A stretch of 64,000 nucleotides of DNA from an uncultured bacterium (GTDB taxonomy: Bacteria > Vulcanimicrobiota > Xenobia > Xenobiales > Xenobiaceae). The first letter of the stretch is position 1; each line of letters begins with the position of its first letter. The notes below the pieces were generated by a model. It was not told the DNA's origin, did not search any database, and saw only the letters and a program-made list of their open reading frames with translations. Both the position numbers and the translations under genes were made by a program. The DNA lies in contig CAKTUZ010000007.1 of assembly GCA_934621605.1 (NCBI GenBank), positions 27,242 to 91,241 on the forward strand, given 5' to 3'. Below are positions 1 through 8,644 of this stretch, one piece after another.

Positions 1-2
1 GC

Positions 3-752
3 AAAAGAAACACACTTACCTGGAGTGTGTTTACACAAAAGTTCATAGAAATCAGAATCGGCAGGCAAAATTGCCACACTATCTTGCGGACTACAATCCA
101 GCAATTCAGCTTTAGCTAAAGCAATTTCTCGACGTGTCCCTAAACGTTCTAAGTGAGACTCACCTATTGTAGTAATAACACTAATCTGCGGCCTAGCAAT
201 TTCAGCTAAACGTTCAATCTCTCCGCGAGCTCTCATTCCCATTTCTATAACGGCCCACTGGCTGTCTTGATTCAGAGAAAGTAAAGTTTCAGCAAAACCT
301 ACTTCATTATTATGATTGGCTACAGTAGCTCCCACACGATATTTTTGACTAAAAACGGCTTTGGCAAAATCTTTAGTAGTGGTTTTGCCTACAGATCCGG
401 TTATACCTAAAACTTTTACCCCGCAACGCCGCATATAATAGCCGCTAAGCCATAAATAAGCTTGTAAACAAGAGTCCACAAAAATAATTTGCCCCTGATA
501 GGCAATCGGTACTTCTATTCCTTGAGCTTCACGTCTCGACCAAAGAGCAGCAGCAGCTCCTCCTTGCAAAGCCGATTCCACAAATTTGTGTGCATTAAAG
601 CGCTCTCCGCATAAAGGTACAAACAGCCCGCCAACCACAGGATGCCTACTGTCGGTAGCTAAACCGGTAAAATAAAAATCATCGGAGATACGTTCCGGAA
701 GCTCGGTATCGAGCAACTTAGCTATAACGTCGGCCTTCCAAATTTGTTCCAT
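3..752 (-). CDS. murF: UDP-N-acetylmuramoyl-tripeptide--D-alanyl-D-alanine ligase (MurF), N-terminal part, truncated by window edge
   Basis: MurF adds D-Ala-D-Ala to UDP-MurNAc-tripeptide in the cytoplasm, the last soluble step of peptidoglycan precursor synthesis. Reading the minus strand from the ATG at 752 gives 250 open residues running off the left edge. Seen: an N-terminal substrate-binding region with TDSR, then the Mur ligase P-loop GITGSVGKTTTK at about residue 115, then the NHNNEVG motif and an ADSDFYELL segment. Family members are about 450 residues, so a little over half is here. The gene lies 108 bp downstream of murE on the same strand and ends the dcw block in this window. No strong ribosome binding site is visible before the chosen ATG; the start fits the family N-terminus. 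Confidence 0.93.
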   Translation of the reverse strand, partial: MEQIWKADVIAKLLDTELPERISDDFYFTGLATDSRHPVVGGLFVPLCGERFNAHKFVESALQGGAAAALWSRREAQGIEVPIAYQGQIIFVDSCLQAYLWLSGYYMRRCGVKVLGITGSVGKTTTKDFAKAVFSQKYRVGATVANHNNEVGFAETLLSLNQDSQWAVIEMGMRARGEIERLAEIARPQISVITTIGESHLERLGTRREIALAKAELLDCSPQDSVAILPADSDFYELLCKHTPGKCVSF

Positions 753-860
753 AATTCAGATTGATAAATTCCGTTTCTAAAAAAAGATAGCTGCATAACA
801 AAATCCCCTCATTCTAAAGGGAAAAAATTAGGCTGAGAGGACTGTCCAATTTAGTAAAAA

Positions 861-2462
861 TTAGAGAGCACTACCAAAGACATAGCGACTATGATCCAAC
901 GCTCGACGGTTCCAAGCAGTCTGCATACGAATACGACCAACAGCCAAAGAATCCAAGGCACCAGCCTGAAGAGCCAACTTACTTAAAGTTTTCTTGGCTT
1001 GCTCAACATCATCAAAATGAATAGTACGATCGTCGAACTTTTGATAAGTTTCGTGTCCCTTGCCAGCAATAACAATAGTATCCCCAGGCTTGGCGTTATT
1101 GATAGCTTTTTCTATAGCTTCGGCTCTGTCATAAATTATCTCGACATGCTCCATGTTAGCCGTAGAAATACCAGATAAAATTTGTTTAACAATACTCTCC
1201 GGCGCCTCGCTGCGCGGATTATCAGTAGTAATATAAACCTTATCAGCTTTTTCCACTGCCAAGCGGCCCATGATAGGACGTTTACCCTTATCGCGGTCAC
1301 CTCCGCAACCAAAGACCAAACTTAGACGCCCGGTAGTAATTAAGCGAGCCGAATCGAGCAAATGTTCCAAGCCGTCAGGAGTATGAGCATAATCAACAAT
1401 CACTGTGAAATTTTGCCCCATACGCACCAATTGAAAACGACCGGGAACAGCCGCCACCGCTTCGAGGGCTTTGACTACGCAATCCAAACCGATGCGCAAA
1501 GCCATCCCCACAGCAGCAGCAGCCAAAGCATTATGCAAATTAAACAGACCGGAAAGCTGCAAATTTACATCACGCTCACCGACTCTGGTTTCCAAAGTAA
1601 AACTTAAACCGCTGGGACCAGCCACCACATTAAAAGCACGCACATCAGCTTTATGACTGGTTCCGTAAGTGATAACGGGAACTCTGTCTTTAATAAGCTC
1701 AATAAGACGTTCGCTGTAAGGATCATCTAAGTTAATCACAGCAAAGGGGCCTACTGCCCTTTCTCCATAAACACCCAGACGAGTGAAGAGCTCCGCCTTG
1801 GCTTTAAAGTAGTTTTCCATAGTACCATGGAAATCCAAATGATCCTGAGTTAAATTGGTAAAAACAGCAATATCGTAAGGAATACCATAAACACGATCCA
1901 AAGCTATAGCATGGGAAGAAACTTCCATAACTACACTGTCCTGCCCAGCTTCGACCATTTGAGCAAACATTTTATGCAAATCAAAAGATCCGGGAGTAGT
2001 ATTGGATAACTTTTGTACCTCCCCAGCCACATGAGCTTCAATGGTACCGAGCATACCCGGATCATAACCGGCAGCTTTCAGCACGGCCTCTACCAGATAA
2101 GAAGTGGTAGTCTTGCCATTAGTACCAGTAATACCGATATTTAACAACTTTTGGGCTGGATTCCCAAAAAAGTGAGCAGCCAAAATAGCCAAAGCCCGAC
2201 GGGTCTTTTTTGTTTTTATAAAGGTTATTCCGGAATCGGCTACACCATCGGGAATATACTCCACCACCAAAGCTTTGGCTCCCTTGGCCACAGCATCGGC
2301 CGCAAAAGTGTGACCGTCACTTTGAAAACCGGTGACACAAACAAAAAGATCTCCGGGCTTTACTTGTCTGGAATCGCAACTTAAGCCACTGACTTCCACA
2401 CAAGGATCGCCTACAACTTCAGCATCTTTCAGCAGTTGACTTAACTCAGCTATGCTCGCCAT
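861..2462 (-). CDS. murE: UDP-N-acetylmuramoyl-L-alanyl-D-glutamate--2,6-diaminopimelate ligase (MurE)
   Basis: MurE is the cytoplasmic ligase adding the third amino acid to UDP-MurNAc-dipeptide. Visible in order: an N-terminal domain with SCDSRQVKPGDLF, the ATP P-loop GITGTNGKTTT near residue 110, the NLTQDHLDFHGT motif, the carbamylated-lysine region YFKAKAELF, and TTDNPRSEAPE in the C-terminal domain. The DNPR signature is the known determinant for meso-diaminopimelate over lysine, so m-DAP peptidoglycan is expected. At 533 residues it is slightly longer than usual; about 30 extra residues follow the normal C-terminal helix. It lies 40 bp downstream of ftsI and upstream of murF. A GAGGAG lies about 15 bases before the ATG, which is rather far. 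Confidence 0.96.
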   Translation of the reverse strand: MASIAELSQLLKDAEVVGDPCVEVSGLSCDSRQVKPGDLFVCVTGFQSDGHTFAADAVAKGAKALVVEYIPDGVADSGITFIKTKKTRRALAILAAHFFGNPAQKLLNIGITGTNGKTTTSYLVEAVLKAAGYDPGMLGTIEAHVAGEVQKLSNTTPGSFDLHKMFAQMVEAGQDSVVMEVSSHAIALDRVYGIPYDIAVFTNLTQDHLDFHGTMENYFKAKAELFTRLGVYGERAVGPFAVINLDDPYSERLIELIKDRVPVITYGTSHKADVRAFNVVAGPSGLSFTLETRVGERDVNLQLSGLFNLHNALAAAAVGMALRIGLDCVVKALEAVAAVPGRFQLVRMGQNFTVIVDYAHTPDGLEHLLDSARLITTGRLSLVFGCGGDRDKGKRPIMGRLAVEKADKVYITTDNPRSEAPESIVKQILSGISTANMEHVEIIYDRAEAIEKAINNAKPGDTIVIAGKGHETYQKFDDRTIHFDDVEQAKKTLSKLALQAGALDSLAVGRIRMQTAWNRRALDHSRYVFGSAL

Positions 2463-2502
2463 AACTTTTATCGAGTTCTCCTCACTTTACTCAGCGTACC
2501 CT

Positions 2503-4374
2503 TTACAAACCCGTCTCGGGATTTAGCTGTTTGTAGCCCGGAGTTGGAGGTACTCCCAACACAGGCAAAATTTTTGTACAAATCTTGTTAAACACGGGGG
2601 CAGCTACCAAACCTCCGTAGTAAATAGGCCAAGGTTTCTCAATTTTAATAACTACAACCACCTCAGGATCATCGATGGGAGCGATTCCCACAAAACCAGC
2701 TATATACTGCTGTTCCATATAGCCGTGCTCGCCAGCAACCTGAGCCGTTCCGGTTTTACCTCCTACTTTATAACCAGGCACTCTAGCTCTGGAACCAGTA
2801 CCGTGACTAATTACTCCGGCCATAACTTCACGCATTTCCCTGGCTCCACTCTTAGTCATAGGCTTGCTCAAGACTTCAGGCTTGAGCGAGTGAATTACTT
2901 CCTTATATGAGCCGCTTTTATCCTCATCAGGTTCTTTGCGCATATATTCGTAAACAGCCTTACCTTCCGGAGTAATAATCTCCTTTACCAAATGCGGCTT
3001 CATGCGCACACCGTCATTGGCGATAGCTTGTACAGCAGAAGCCAATTGTAAAGGAGTAATGGCTACTCCTTGTCCAAAAGAGATATTAGCCAACCTAAAA
3101 CGTCCCCAATCTTTCCAGTCATCAAAAAGTCCGCATGACTCCCCCAGCACTTCGGTACCGGTAATATGACCGATGCCAAACTTATCTAGCCCTTCGCCCA
3201 TTTTCTTCTTGCCTAATTCCAGAGCGAAAGAAGCAGTTCCAGTATTGAAAGAATAAGCAACAATATCGGCAATGGTTTCGTAGCCTTTGGAATAAAGTCC
3301 ATCATCGGCATTGTGAACTACATCGCCCTCTATATATAACCTGCCCGGACAATAAAACTGAGAACTGGCTCTATATCCGTTATTGATAGCTACGCCAGCC
3401 GACAACACTTTAAAAATAGAACCCGGCTCATATACATCGCAAACTGCTCTATTACGCCAACGTTCCTGGGGAAACTTATAATAGGTAGCCGGATCGAAAT
3501 CCGGATAAGTGGCCATAGCCAAAATATCGGCGTTCTTGGCATCAAGCACTACCACAGAACCACCAAAAGCATGAAATGCTTCAACAGTTTTTTTCAGTTC
3601 TTCTTCGACTATAAACTGAATGCGCTCGTCAACAGTTAAGACAATACTGCTACCATTAAGTGTTCTTTCGTCAAACTCTTTGTTCTTTTTATCCGCAGAG
3701 GGAGCTCCGGGAATAGCGTTACCTGCTACATCCATTTCTTCAGCTTGATTGCGAGCCTTAGGAGCCAGTTCACGCTCAAAAAAGAGTTCAGTACCTTCCA
3801 CTCCCTCCTCATCACGATTAACAATACCCAAAAGATGCGAAGCCAAACGCCCTTTAGGATAAAAACGGTGGCCGGAATTTTCTCTGGCGACCTCTATGCC
3901 ATATAAGGGGTTTTTCGTCTCGTCATCTTCACCTTTCGGCTGCAGGGATTTCTTAAGCTTGAGCACAGCATCACACATCTCATCAGGTGCTTTGTATTTT
4001 AAGTTTACAAAGTTATCACCACTCTTGAGAATGGAATATAACTTGCTCTGATCCATTTTTAAAATAGGAGCCAACCAATCACTAACCCGAGCAGGATCTT
4101 TAATTTGATATGGATGACTGTTAATCGAACGTCTATCACTGCTAGTAGCCAAAGCTTGGTGGTTACGGTCGAGGATATCACCTCTAAGACCGCGTCTTAT
4201 CCCCACAACTTGTTGCAATTCACTCTGTTTTTTCTGCGCTTCGTATTTATAAAAGCTGTCATTAAAACACTGAAGCCAGAGTTGTCTAAGCATAACCACA
4301 CTCAGAAACACCAGCAACAATACAAAAACGATTATAGCTCTTTGTTTAAAGGTTTCTTTCCAGAGTTTATCCAT
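2503..4374 (-). CDS. ftsI: Division-type class B penicillin-binding protein (FtsI/PBP3 family transpeptidase)
   Basis: A septal peptidoglycan DD-transpeptidase, anchored in the inner membrane with a periplasmic catalytic domain. One N-terminal transmembrane helix (about residues 13-33) is followed by a PBP dimerisation region with RGLRGDILDRN, then the transpeptidase domain. The active-site motifs are all present: SIFK in EPGSIFKV (the SxxK nucleophile), SFN in AYSFNTGT (SxN) and KTGT in GGKTGTAQ. No C-terminal PASTA repeats are seen. At 623 residues it is of normal family length. Its place between ftsL and murE in the dcw order supports the division assignment over an elongation PBP. A 273-bp gap separates it from ftsL. 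No good ribosome binding site precedes the ATG. Confidence 0.95.
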   Translation of the reverse strand: MDKLWKETFKQRAIIVFVLLLVFLSVVMLRQLWLQCFNDSFYKYEAQKKQSELQQVVGIRRGLRGDILDRNHQALATSSDRRSINSHPYQIKDPARVSDWLAPILKMDQSKLYSILKSGDNFVNLKYKAPDEMCDAVLKLKKSLQPKGEDDETKNPLYGIEVARENSGHRFYPKGRLASHLLGIVNRDEEGVEGTELFFERELAPKARNQAEEMDVAGNAIPGAPSADKKNKEFDERTLNGSSIVLTVDERIQFIVEEELKKTVEAFHAFGGSVVVLDAKNADILAMATYPDFDPATYYKFPQERWRNRAVCDVYEPGSIFKVLSAGVAINNGYRASSQFYCPGRLYIEGDVVHNADDGLYSKGYETIADIVAYSFNTGTASFALELGKKKMGEGLDKFGIGHITGTEVLGESCGLFDDWKDWGRFRLANISFGQGVAITPLQLASAVQAIANDGVRMKPHLVKEIITPEGKAVYEYMRKEPDEDKSGSYKEVIHSLKPEVLSKPMTKSGAREMREVMAGVISHGTGSRARVPGYKVGGKTGTAQVAGEHGYMEQQYIAGFVGIAPIDDPEVVVVIKIEKPWPIYYGGLVAAPVFNKICTKILPVLGVPPTPGYKQLNPETGL

Positions 4375-4647
4375 ACTTTTATTTTTTCATCAATTGCCAA
4401 CAAGCCCAAAAATATACAGATAACTGCAAATTATATCGACAATCCCCTCCTCCACAGCAGACCTAAAATATCATATTCAACTTCGACAGCCTGACTTGCA
4501 TCATATATATCCTTCCATTTCAATTGCCGATACCGAAAAAAAATATCCGCGCAGAAAACTGCGCAGACCTCAATCCAAAATACCCAAAAAAACTCCTCCC
4601 CACAAAGTTCAGACAAGTCACGGAAGCAAAAAGCTGCCCGCCCGAAC

Positions 4648-5124
4648 TTATGGTTTGTAATCGGCAGAATTGGCAGCAGGTGCACAAGCGACATTTACCC
4701 TACCATTATCGGCGACTGACACACGCACCACCTGCACACCCTCAGCGGAAGGATATTCCATGCCCAATTTAAGAGCTTGCTCAGAAATTCGCTCCAAAGA
4801 AGATAGTTGCTCTACTTGTAAATCGTTCTCAACCTTTTGTTTTTCCAAACAAGACAATCTGTGTTGAGCCCTGTTAAGTTCATACTGAACTTCGACTATA
4901 CCAGCATATTGCAAAGTAACCAAAAATAGAAAAGATAGCAGTACAGCCGAAACGCAGAAGCACCACACCTTAGGGACAGCCGCCAGCCTAGGAATTTCAG
5001 CCTTAGCTTGGGCTGAGATATTGCCCAATCCCTCTGTCGAACGAACAGCCCGCCTCCGAATCTGCCTGGTCCATTCAGGCAACCTGCCTACACCGATAGC
5101 AGGACGTGCACTAAACTGAGCCAT
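4648..5124 (-). CDS. ftsL: FtsL-like cell division protein (bitopic membrane protein with coiled coil)
   Basis: 158 residues. About 60 basic N-terminal residues are followed by one transmembrane helix (around VWCFCVSAVLLSFLFLVTL) and a periplasmic coiled-coil segment rich in Q/E/L (ELNRAQHRLSCLEKQKVE). This is the FtsL/DivIC plan, and the gene sits exactly where ftsL belongs, between rsmH and ftsI. FtsL sequences diverge strongly, so the call rests on topology and synteny. The ATG at 5124 is chosen because GGAGG lies 8 bases before it. A longer frame reaching 5220 would overlap the end of rsmH and has no such site. By family knowledge FtsL acts with FtsB/FtsQ to recruit FtsW-FtsI at the septum. 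Confidence 0.85.
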   Translation of the reverse strand: MAQFSARPAIGVGRLPEWTRQIRRRAVRSTEGLGNISAQAKAEIPRLAAVPKVWCFCVSAVLLSFLFLVTLQYAGIVEVQYELNRAQHRLSCLEKQKVENDLQVEQLSSLERISEQALKLGMEYPSAEGVQVVRVSVADNGRVNVACAPAANSADYKP

Positions 5125-5207
5125 TTGTTTTTCCTCCACCATAGAAAAACTTGCGTAAAATAGGTAACCTTTTGCCCGAAGGCAACCTCTAAAAACGAGG
5201 CCATAGT

Positions 5208-6197
5208 TTACTGCAGACATTCGGCTACACGCAACTTAGCCGAACGAGAGCGCGGATTTAGGTCTAATTCTTCACTGCTTGGAACAACCGGGCGCTTTGT
5301 AAGCTCTTTGAGAGTAGCTCTAGCGCCACAGGTACAGATAGGAGCCAGAGGAGGGCAGGTACAATGTCCCAAACACCGCCTAATAGCCGTCTTCACGATG
5401 CGATCTTCTAAAGAGTGATAGCTGATTACAACAATGCGCCCGCCTGTGTCAAGCAACCGAATAGCGGCTTGGACACCTCTTTCTAAGACAGTCAGTTCAT
5501 CGTTTACTGCAATACGCAAAGCTTGAAAAGTTCGAGTGGCTGGATGGATTGATTTGCCTTTACCGTGTGAGGAAGCTCTGGGAGTAGGGACAATGTTGGA
5601 AATAAGGTCGGCCAGCTCGAAAGTAGTAACTATAGGCTTTGATTCTCGTTTGGCAATGATAGCTCTGGCTATCCTCCCGGCGAAGCGTTCTTCTCCGTAA
5701 TCACTTATTATTCTATATAGGTCTTCGTAAGACGCACTGTTAACCAAATCGGCAGCGCTGGCCACATCTTCTGAGTCAGACATTCTCATATCTAACTTTC
5801 CATCATGTCTAAAGGAAAAACCACGCCAAGGCGCATCGAGTTGGTGAGAAGACACCCCCAAATCCATAAGAATACCGCTTACTTTACAAATTCCAGATTC
5901 AGCGAGTAGTTCCTCCATATTAGAGAAATTACCACGCAAAATTTGAAAAGAAACCCGCCCCCCAACTTCGCCACAAAGTACTCCGCTGGCTTCGACAGTT
6001 TTGGTAGCCTCAGTTATGGCTTCAGGATCCTGATCTATAGAAAACAGACGACCGCCGCCACATTCACGCAACCGACGCAAAATGGCTAAAGTATGGCCGC
6101 CGCCTCCCAAAGTTGCATCTACGTATGTGCCGCCGCGTTTAATTTTCAAAAAATCCAAAACTTCATGCAGAAGAACAGGGATATGATATTCGCTCAT
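5208..6197 (-). CDS. rsmH: 16S rRNA (cytosine(1402)-N(4))-methyltransferase (RsmH/MraW)
   Basis: Methylates N4 of C1402 in the decoding centre of 16S rRNA using S-adenosylmethionine. The 329-residue product has the RsmH N-terminus YHIPVLLHEVLDFL, the SAM-binding DATLGGGGHT, SIDQDPEAI, GILMDLGVSSHQLD, RGFSFRHDGKLDMRM, the FQALRIAVNDEL block and VVISYHSLEDRIVK. A Cys-rich stretch (CLGHCTCPPLAPICTCGA) sits near the C-terminus. It is the first gene of the minus-strand division/cell-wall block; mraZ, which usually precedes it, is not found upstream. Its stop lies 83 bp before the ftsL start. No clear Shine-Dalgarno is seen before the ATG. Confidence 0.97.
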   Translation of the reverse strand: MSEYHIPVLLHEVLDFLKIKRGGTYVDATLGGGGHTLAILRRLRECGGGRLFSIDQDPEAITEATKTVEASGVLCGEVGGRVSFQILRGNFSNMEELLAESGICKVSGILMDLGVSSHQLDAPWRGFSFRHDGKLDMRMSDSEDVASAADLVNSASYEDLYRIISDYGEERFAGRIARAIIAKRESKPIVTTFELADLISNIVPTPRASSHGKGKSIHPATRTFQALRIAVNDELTVLERGVQAAIRLLDTGGRIVVISYHSLEDRIVKTAIRRCLGHCTCPPLAPICTCGARATLKELTKRPVVPSSEELDLNPRSRSAKLRVAECLQ

Positions 6198-7074
6198 TGA
6201 TAACTACGCCAAAAGCTAAGCCTTTATTTTTTCTTCAAACCAACGTTAGCATTTTTCAGAGACGAAGACAAAACAGATTCCGAGGTCAGCCTTATAGTTG
6301 TATATCTAGTTATATCAACCAAGTTAGCCGAAGTTTTACTAGCGCTCACTCGCTGCCAACTGTTAAGACTAAGCTGAGCTCTTATTGGATACACAGCTCC
6401 CACCATATTGCTACCAGCCACACTCTTCAAAGATCTCAGCCTCCAGATCTTGATTTATATGAGCATTGTCTGCTTCGGCGCCATTGGAACTGCTATATTT
6501 TCTTCTTTCGGTCGGCAGATAAACTTATCCGAACACAGTTCCAACCGTTCCAATCAGTACCGCACCCTACTCCGCATCTTCTCTGATGCTAACTATCGCA
6601 ACGGATTTCGTCAATTAAAACCCTATGAGACGTGTACGACTTTTGGCTTCTTTTTTCCTGCTATTTTATACTACATGTAGTATTTTTACAACACTATATT
6701 GTATATATTTGGTTATAATCAGACCTTTTACCAGGGGCATAAATGAGACATTTTGCTTTATTTGGCCAAAATATCCACTGTATATAAGACATTACTTTAC
6801 TTATTGAGACTAAGCCGAAAATGTCCATATTTATTTTTCAATTATGGCGTAATGTTAAAATTCCGTAATATTTTTTTACAGTCCAAGAAGCGGCAAATCC
6901 CCGAAAAATAGCAGGTTAGGCTTATATTCAAGAAGAACCCCCCTCCCGCCTTGGCTGAGGAATGTAAGTAAGCGGTTTGATTGGCAACTCGTATTATGGT
7001 TGCACGCTGCATTTTTACAACATGGCGCAACCGTGTTCTGAAGCCCGGATATTTTGTTTATTTAGGTGGTTTTT
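6198..7074. other. Divergent non-coding region between rsmH and the FAD oxidoreductase
   Basis: About 880 bp with no convincing gene: the short frames lack ribosome binding sites and family motifs. It must hold the promoters for the minus-strand division block and possibly for the plus-strand oxidoreductase. Seen: a TATAAT at 6714-6719 on the plus strand without a well-spaced -35, a 16-bp perfect palindrome (separate entry), and GGTTGC/GCAACC arms near 6998-7032. MraZ and its binding repeats were looked for and not found. Confidence 0.6.
6668..6683. promoter_or_regulatory. 16-bp perfect palindrome, candidate operator
   Basis: ATACTACATGTAGTAT is a perfect inverted repeat without a spacer, in the middle of the divergent non-coding region and 31 bases upstream of a plus-strand TATAAT. 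The length and position fit a dimeric repressor site. No regulator gene is adjacent, so the binding protein is unknown. Confidence 0.4.
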
Positions 7075-8454
7075 GTGAAGCGCTATGTAATTGTCGGCGG
7101 AGGGGCGGCGGGATTGACTTTGGCTTATTACTTATGCAAAGCCGGATTGCCAGTAACCGTTTTGGAACGAGAGAAAAAAGTAGGCGGCTTGTCGCGCAGT
7201 TTTCATTACGGAGAGTGGACTTTTGACATAGGGCCGCACCGTTTTTATTCTCAAAATCCCAAAGTCAATAACTTTTTGCAAGAAGTCCATCAAGACGGAT
7301 TCACAGAGATTCAGCGTTTTTCTCAAGTTTTTTTTATGGGCCGATACCACGATTGGCCTCTCCGTTTGGCTACTGTGGCCAAACTGCCACTACACATTGC
7401 TCTTCAGGCCGGCCTGGATATGTTCTTAAGAACAGGACGTAGCCGTCGGCCCAGTCAGTCGTTTAAAGATTATGTACTTTGTCGCTACGGACAAACACTG
7501 TATAAAACATTTTTCAAAGACTATACGGAAAAATTTGTCGGTATATCTACCGAGCAAACTCACAGGAATTGGGCGAAAATAGGTTTAGAAAGAGCGACTA
7601 TAGACGACAATGTCAATACTGCTTCTCTGTTTGAAATCTTTAAGCTTATGCTGCTACCCAAGAAAACAGAGCTCAACTTCCTTTATCCAAAGCAAGGCGG
7701 CATATGTGCCTTTTGGGAAAGTTGTCAAAGAGAAATTGAGAAACTAGGCGGAGAGATTATTACCAATTGCGATGTCACCGCTCTAATCTGTTCCTCTATC
7801 GATAATGAGCGTAAAAAAATCGAAAAAGTAGTGACATCTCAAGCTACCTTCGAATGCGAGCAAATTGCCTGGAGCGCCTCCATTAACGAATTGGCAGATA
7901 AACTATCGCTTACTCCTACCGGTTTAGATTACCGCTCACAACTGATATGCAACGTAATGCTAGACAAAGAACCTTTACAACACTCTCAATGGTGCTACTT
8001 CGGTGATAAAACTTTGCTTTTTTCACGTCTGTCTAACCCCGCCTATTTTGGTCCAGACTGCGTTCCTCCTCACAAAGGAGCTCTCTGCCTGGAAGTGACT
8101 TGTCAGCATCAAGATGCCTTATGGCAAGATCCAGAGAAACAAATACCGCGATTACTCAAAGAATTAAAACAAGTAAAGGTAATAGACGAAAGTTTTAAAA
8201 TTTTAGATACAAAATTGGAAAAGATTAGAGACGCTTATCCAATATACGGCTTGAATTACATCGACAGACTCAATTCCTTGGAAAAAGAATGCTCCAATTT
8301 TGAGAACTTAGAACTTTTGGGAAGAACCGGCAGATTCTGGTATAACAATTTGGATCATTCAATAGAAAATTCGCTAAGTACTACAGCTAAATATCTTCTT
8401 AAACTTGATACTTTAAGCGCTCAAGGAGAGGCTGTATTGAAGGAAGTTAATTGA
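7075..8454 (+). CDS. FAD-dependent oxidoreductase, protoporphyrinogen oxidase / UDP-galactopyranose mutase-like
   Basis: A 459-residue flavoprotein. The N-terminus YVIVGGGAAGLTLAYYL is a Rossmann dinucleotide-binding GxGxxG, followed by an LEREKKVGGLSRSF motif (the E binding FAD ribose, then the GG doublet) and FDIGPHRFYS, typical of the amine oxidase / UDP-galactopyranose mutase superfamily. A C-terminal LLGRTGRFWYNNLDHSIENS matches the FAD-binding end of such proteins. GTG at 7075 is chosen because AGGTGG lies 5 bases before it; a GTG three codons upstream is possible. By neighbourhood (DegT aminotransferases, radical-SAM enzymes) it may act on a nucleotide sugar or lipid-linked intermediate. 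The substrate cannot be read from sequence. Confidence 0.8.
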   Translation: MKRYVIVGGGAAGLTLAYYLCKAGLPVTVLEREKKVGGLSRSFHYGEWTFDIGPHRFYSQNPKVNNFLQEVHQDGFTEIQRFSQVFFMGRYHDWPLRLATVAKLPLHIALQAGLDMFLRTGRSRRPSQSFKDYVLCRYGQTLYKTFFKDYTEKFVGISTEQTHRNWAKIGLERATIDDNVNTASLFEIFKLMLLPKKTELNFLYPKQGGICAFWESCQREIEKLGGEIITNCDVTALICSSIDNERKKIEKVVTSQATFECEQIAWSASINELADKLSLTPTGLDYRSQLICNVMLDKEPLQHSQWCYFGDKTLLFSRLSNPAYFGPDCVPPHKGALCLEVTCQHQDALWQDPEKQIPRLLKELKQVKVIDESFKILDTKLEKIRDAYPIYGLNYIDRLNSLEKECSNFENLELLGRTGRFWYNNLDHSIENSLSTTAKYLLKLDTLSAQGEAVLKEVN

Positions 8455-8644
8455 TATTTCCTAAACTCGGCCCGAAATGGTGTTGTGGTCGTTCTGTCGC
8501 TTTTTTCTTCCGATAGTGATACATACAAAAAAAAACATAACCTAATTTACAGAAAGGGGAATGACTTTTCTGCCAGCGGCTCTCGGCCTTTGACTGAAGC
8601 TGCTTCAGAATTGATCTGAGCAAGATTAGTCAATCTGCAGCATA

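Noticed and set aside
5125..5220. Longer start of the FtsL-like gene overlapping rsmH
   Set aside because: GGAGG eight bases before the ATG at 5124 decides the start; the extension adds no family feature.
8455..8644. Cobalamin riboswitch before the B12-type radical-SAM locus
   Set aside because: No B12-box-like sequence was found in the 190-bp gap; only a short CTGAAG/CTTCAG hairpin is visible.
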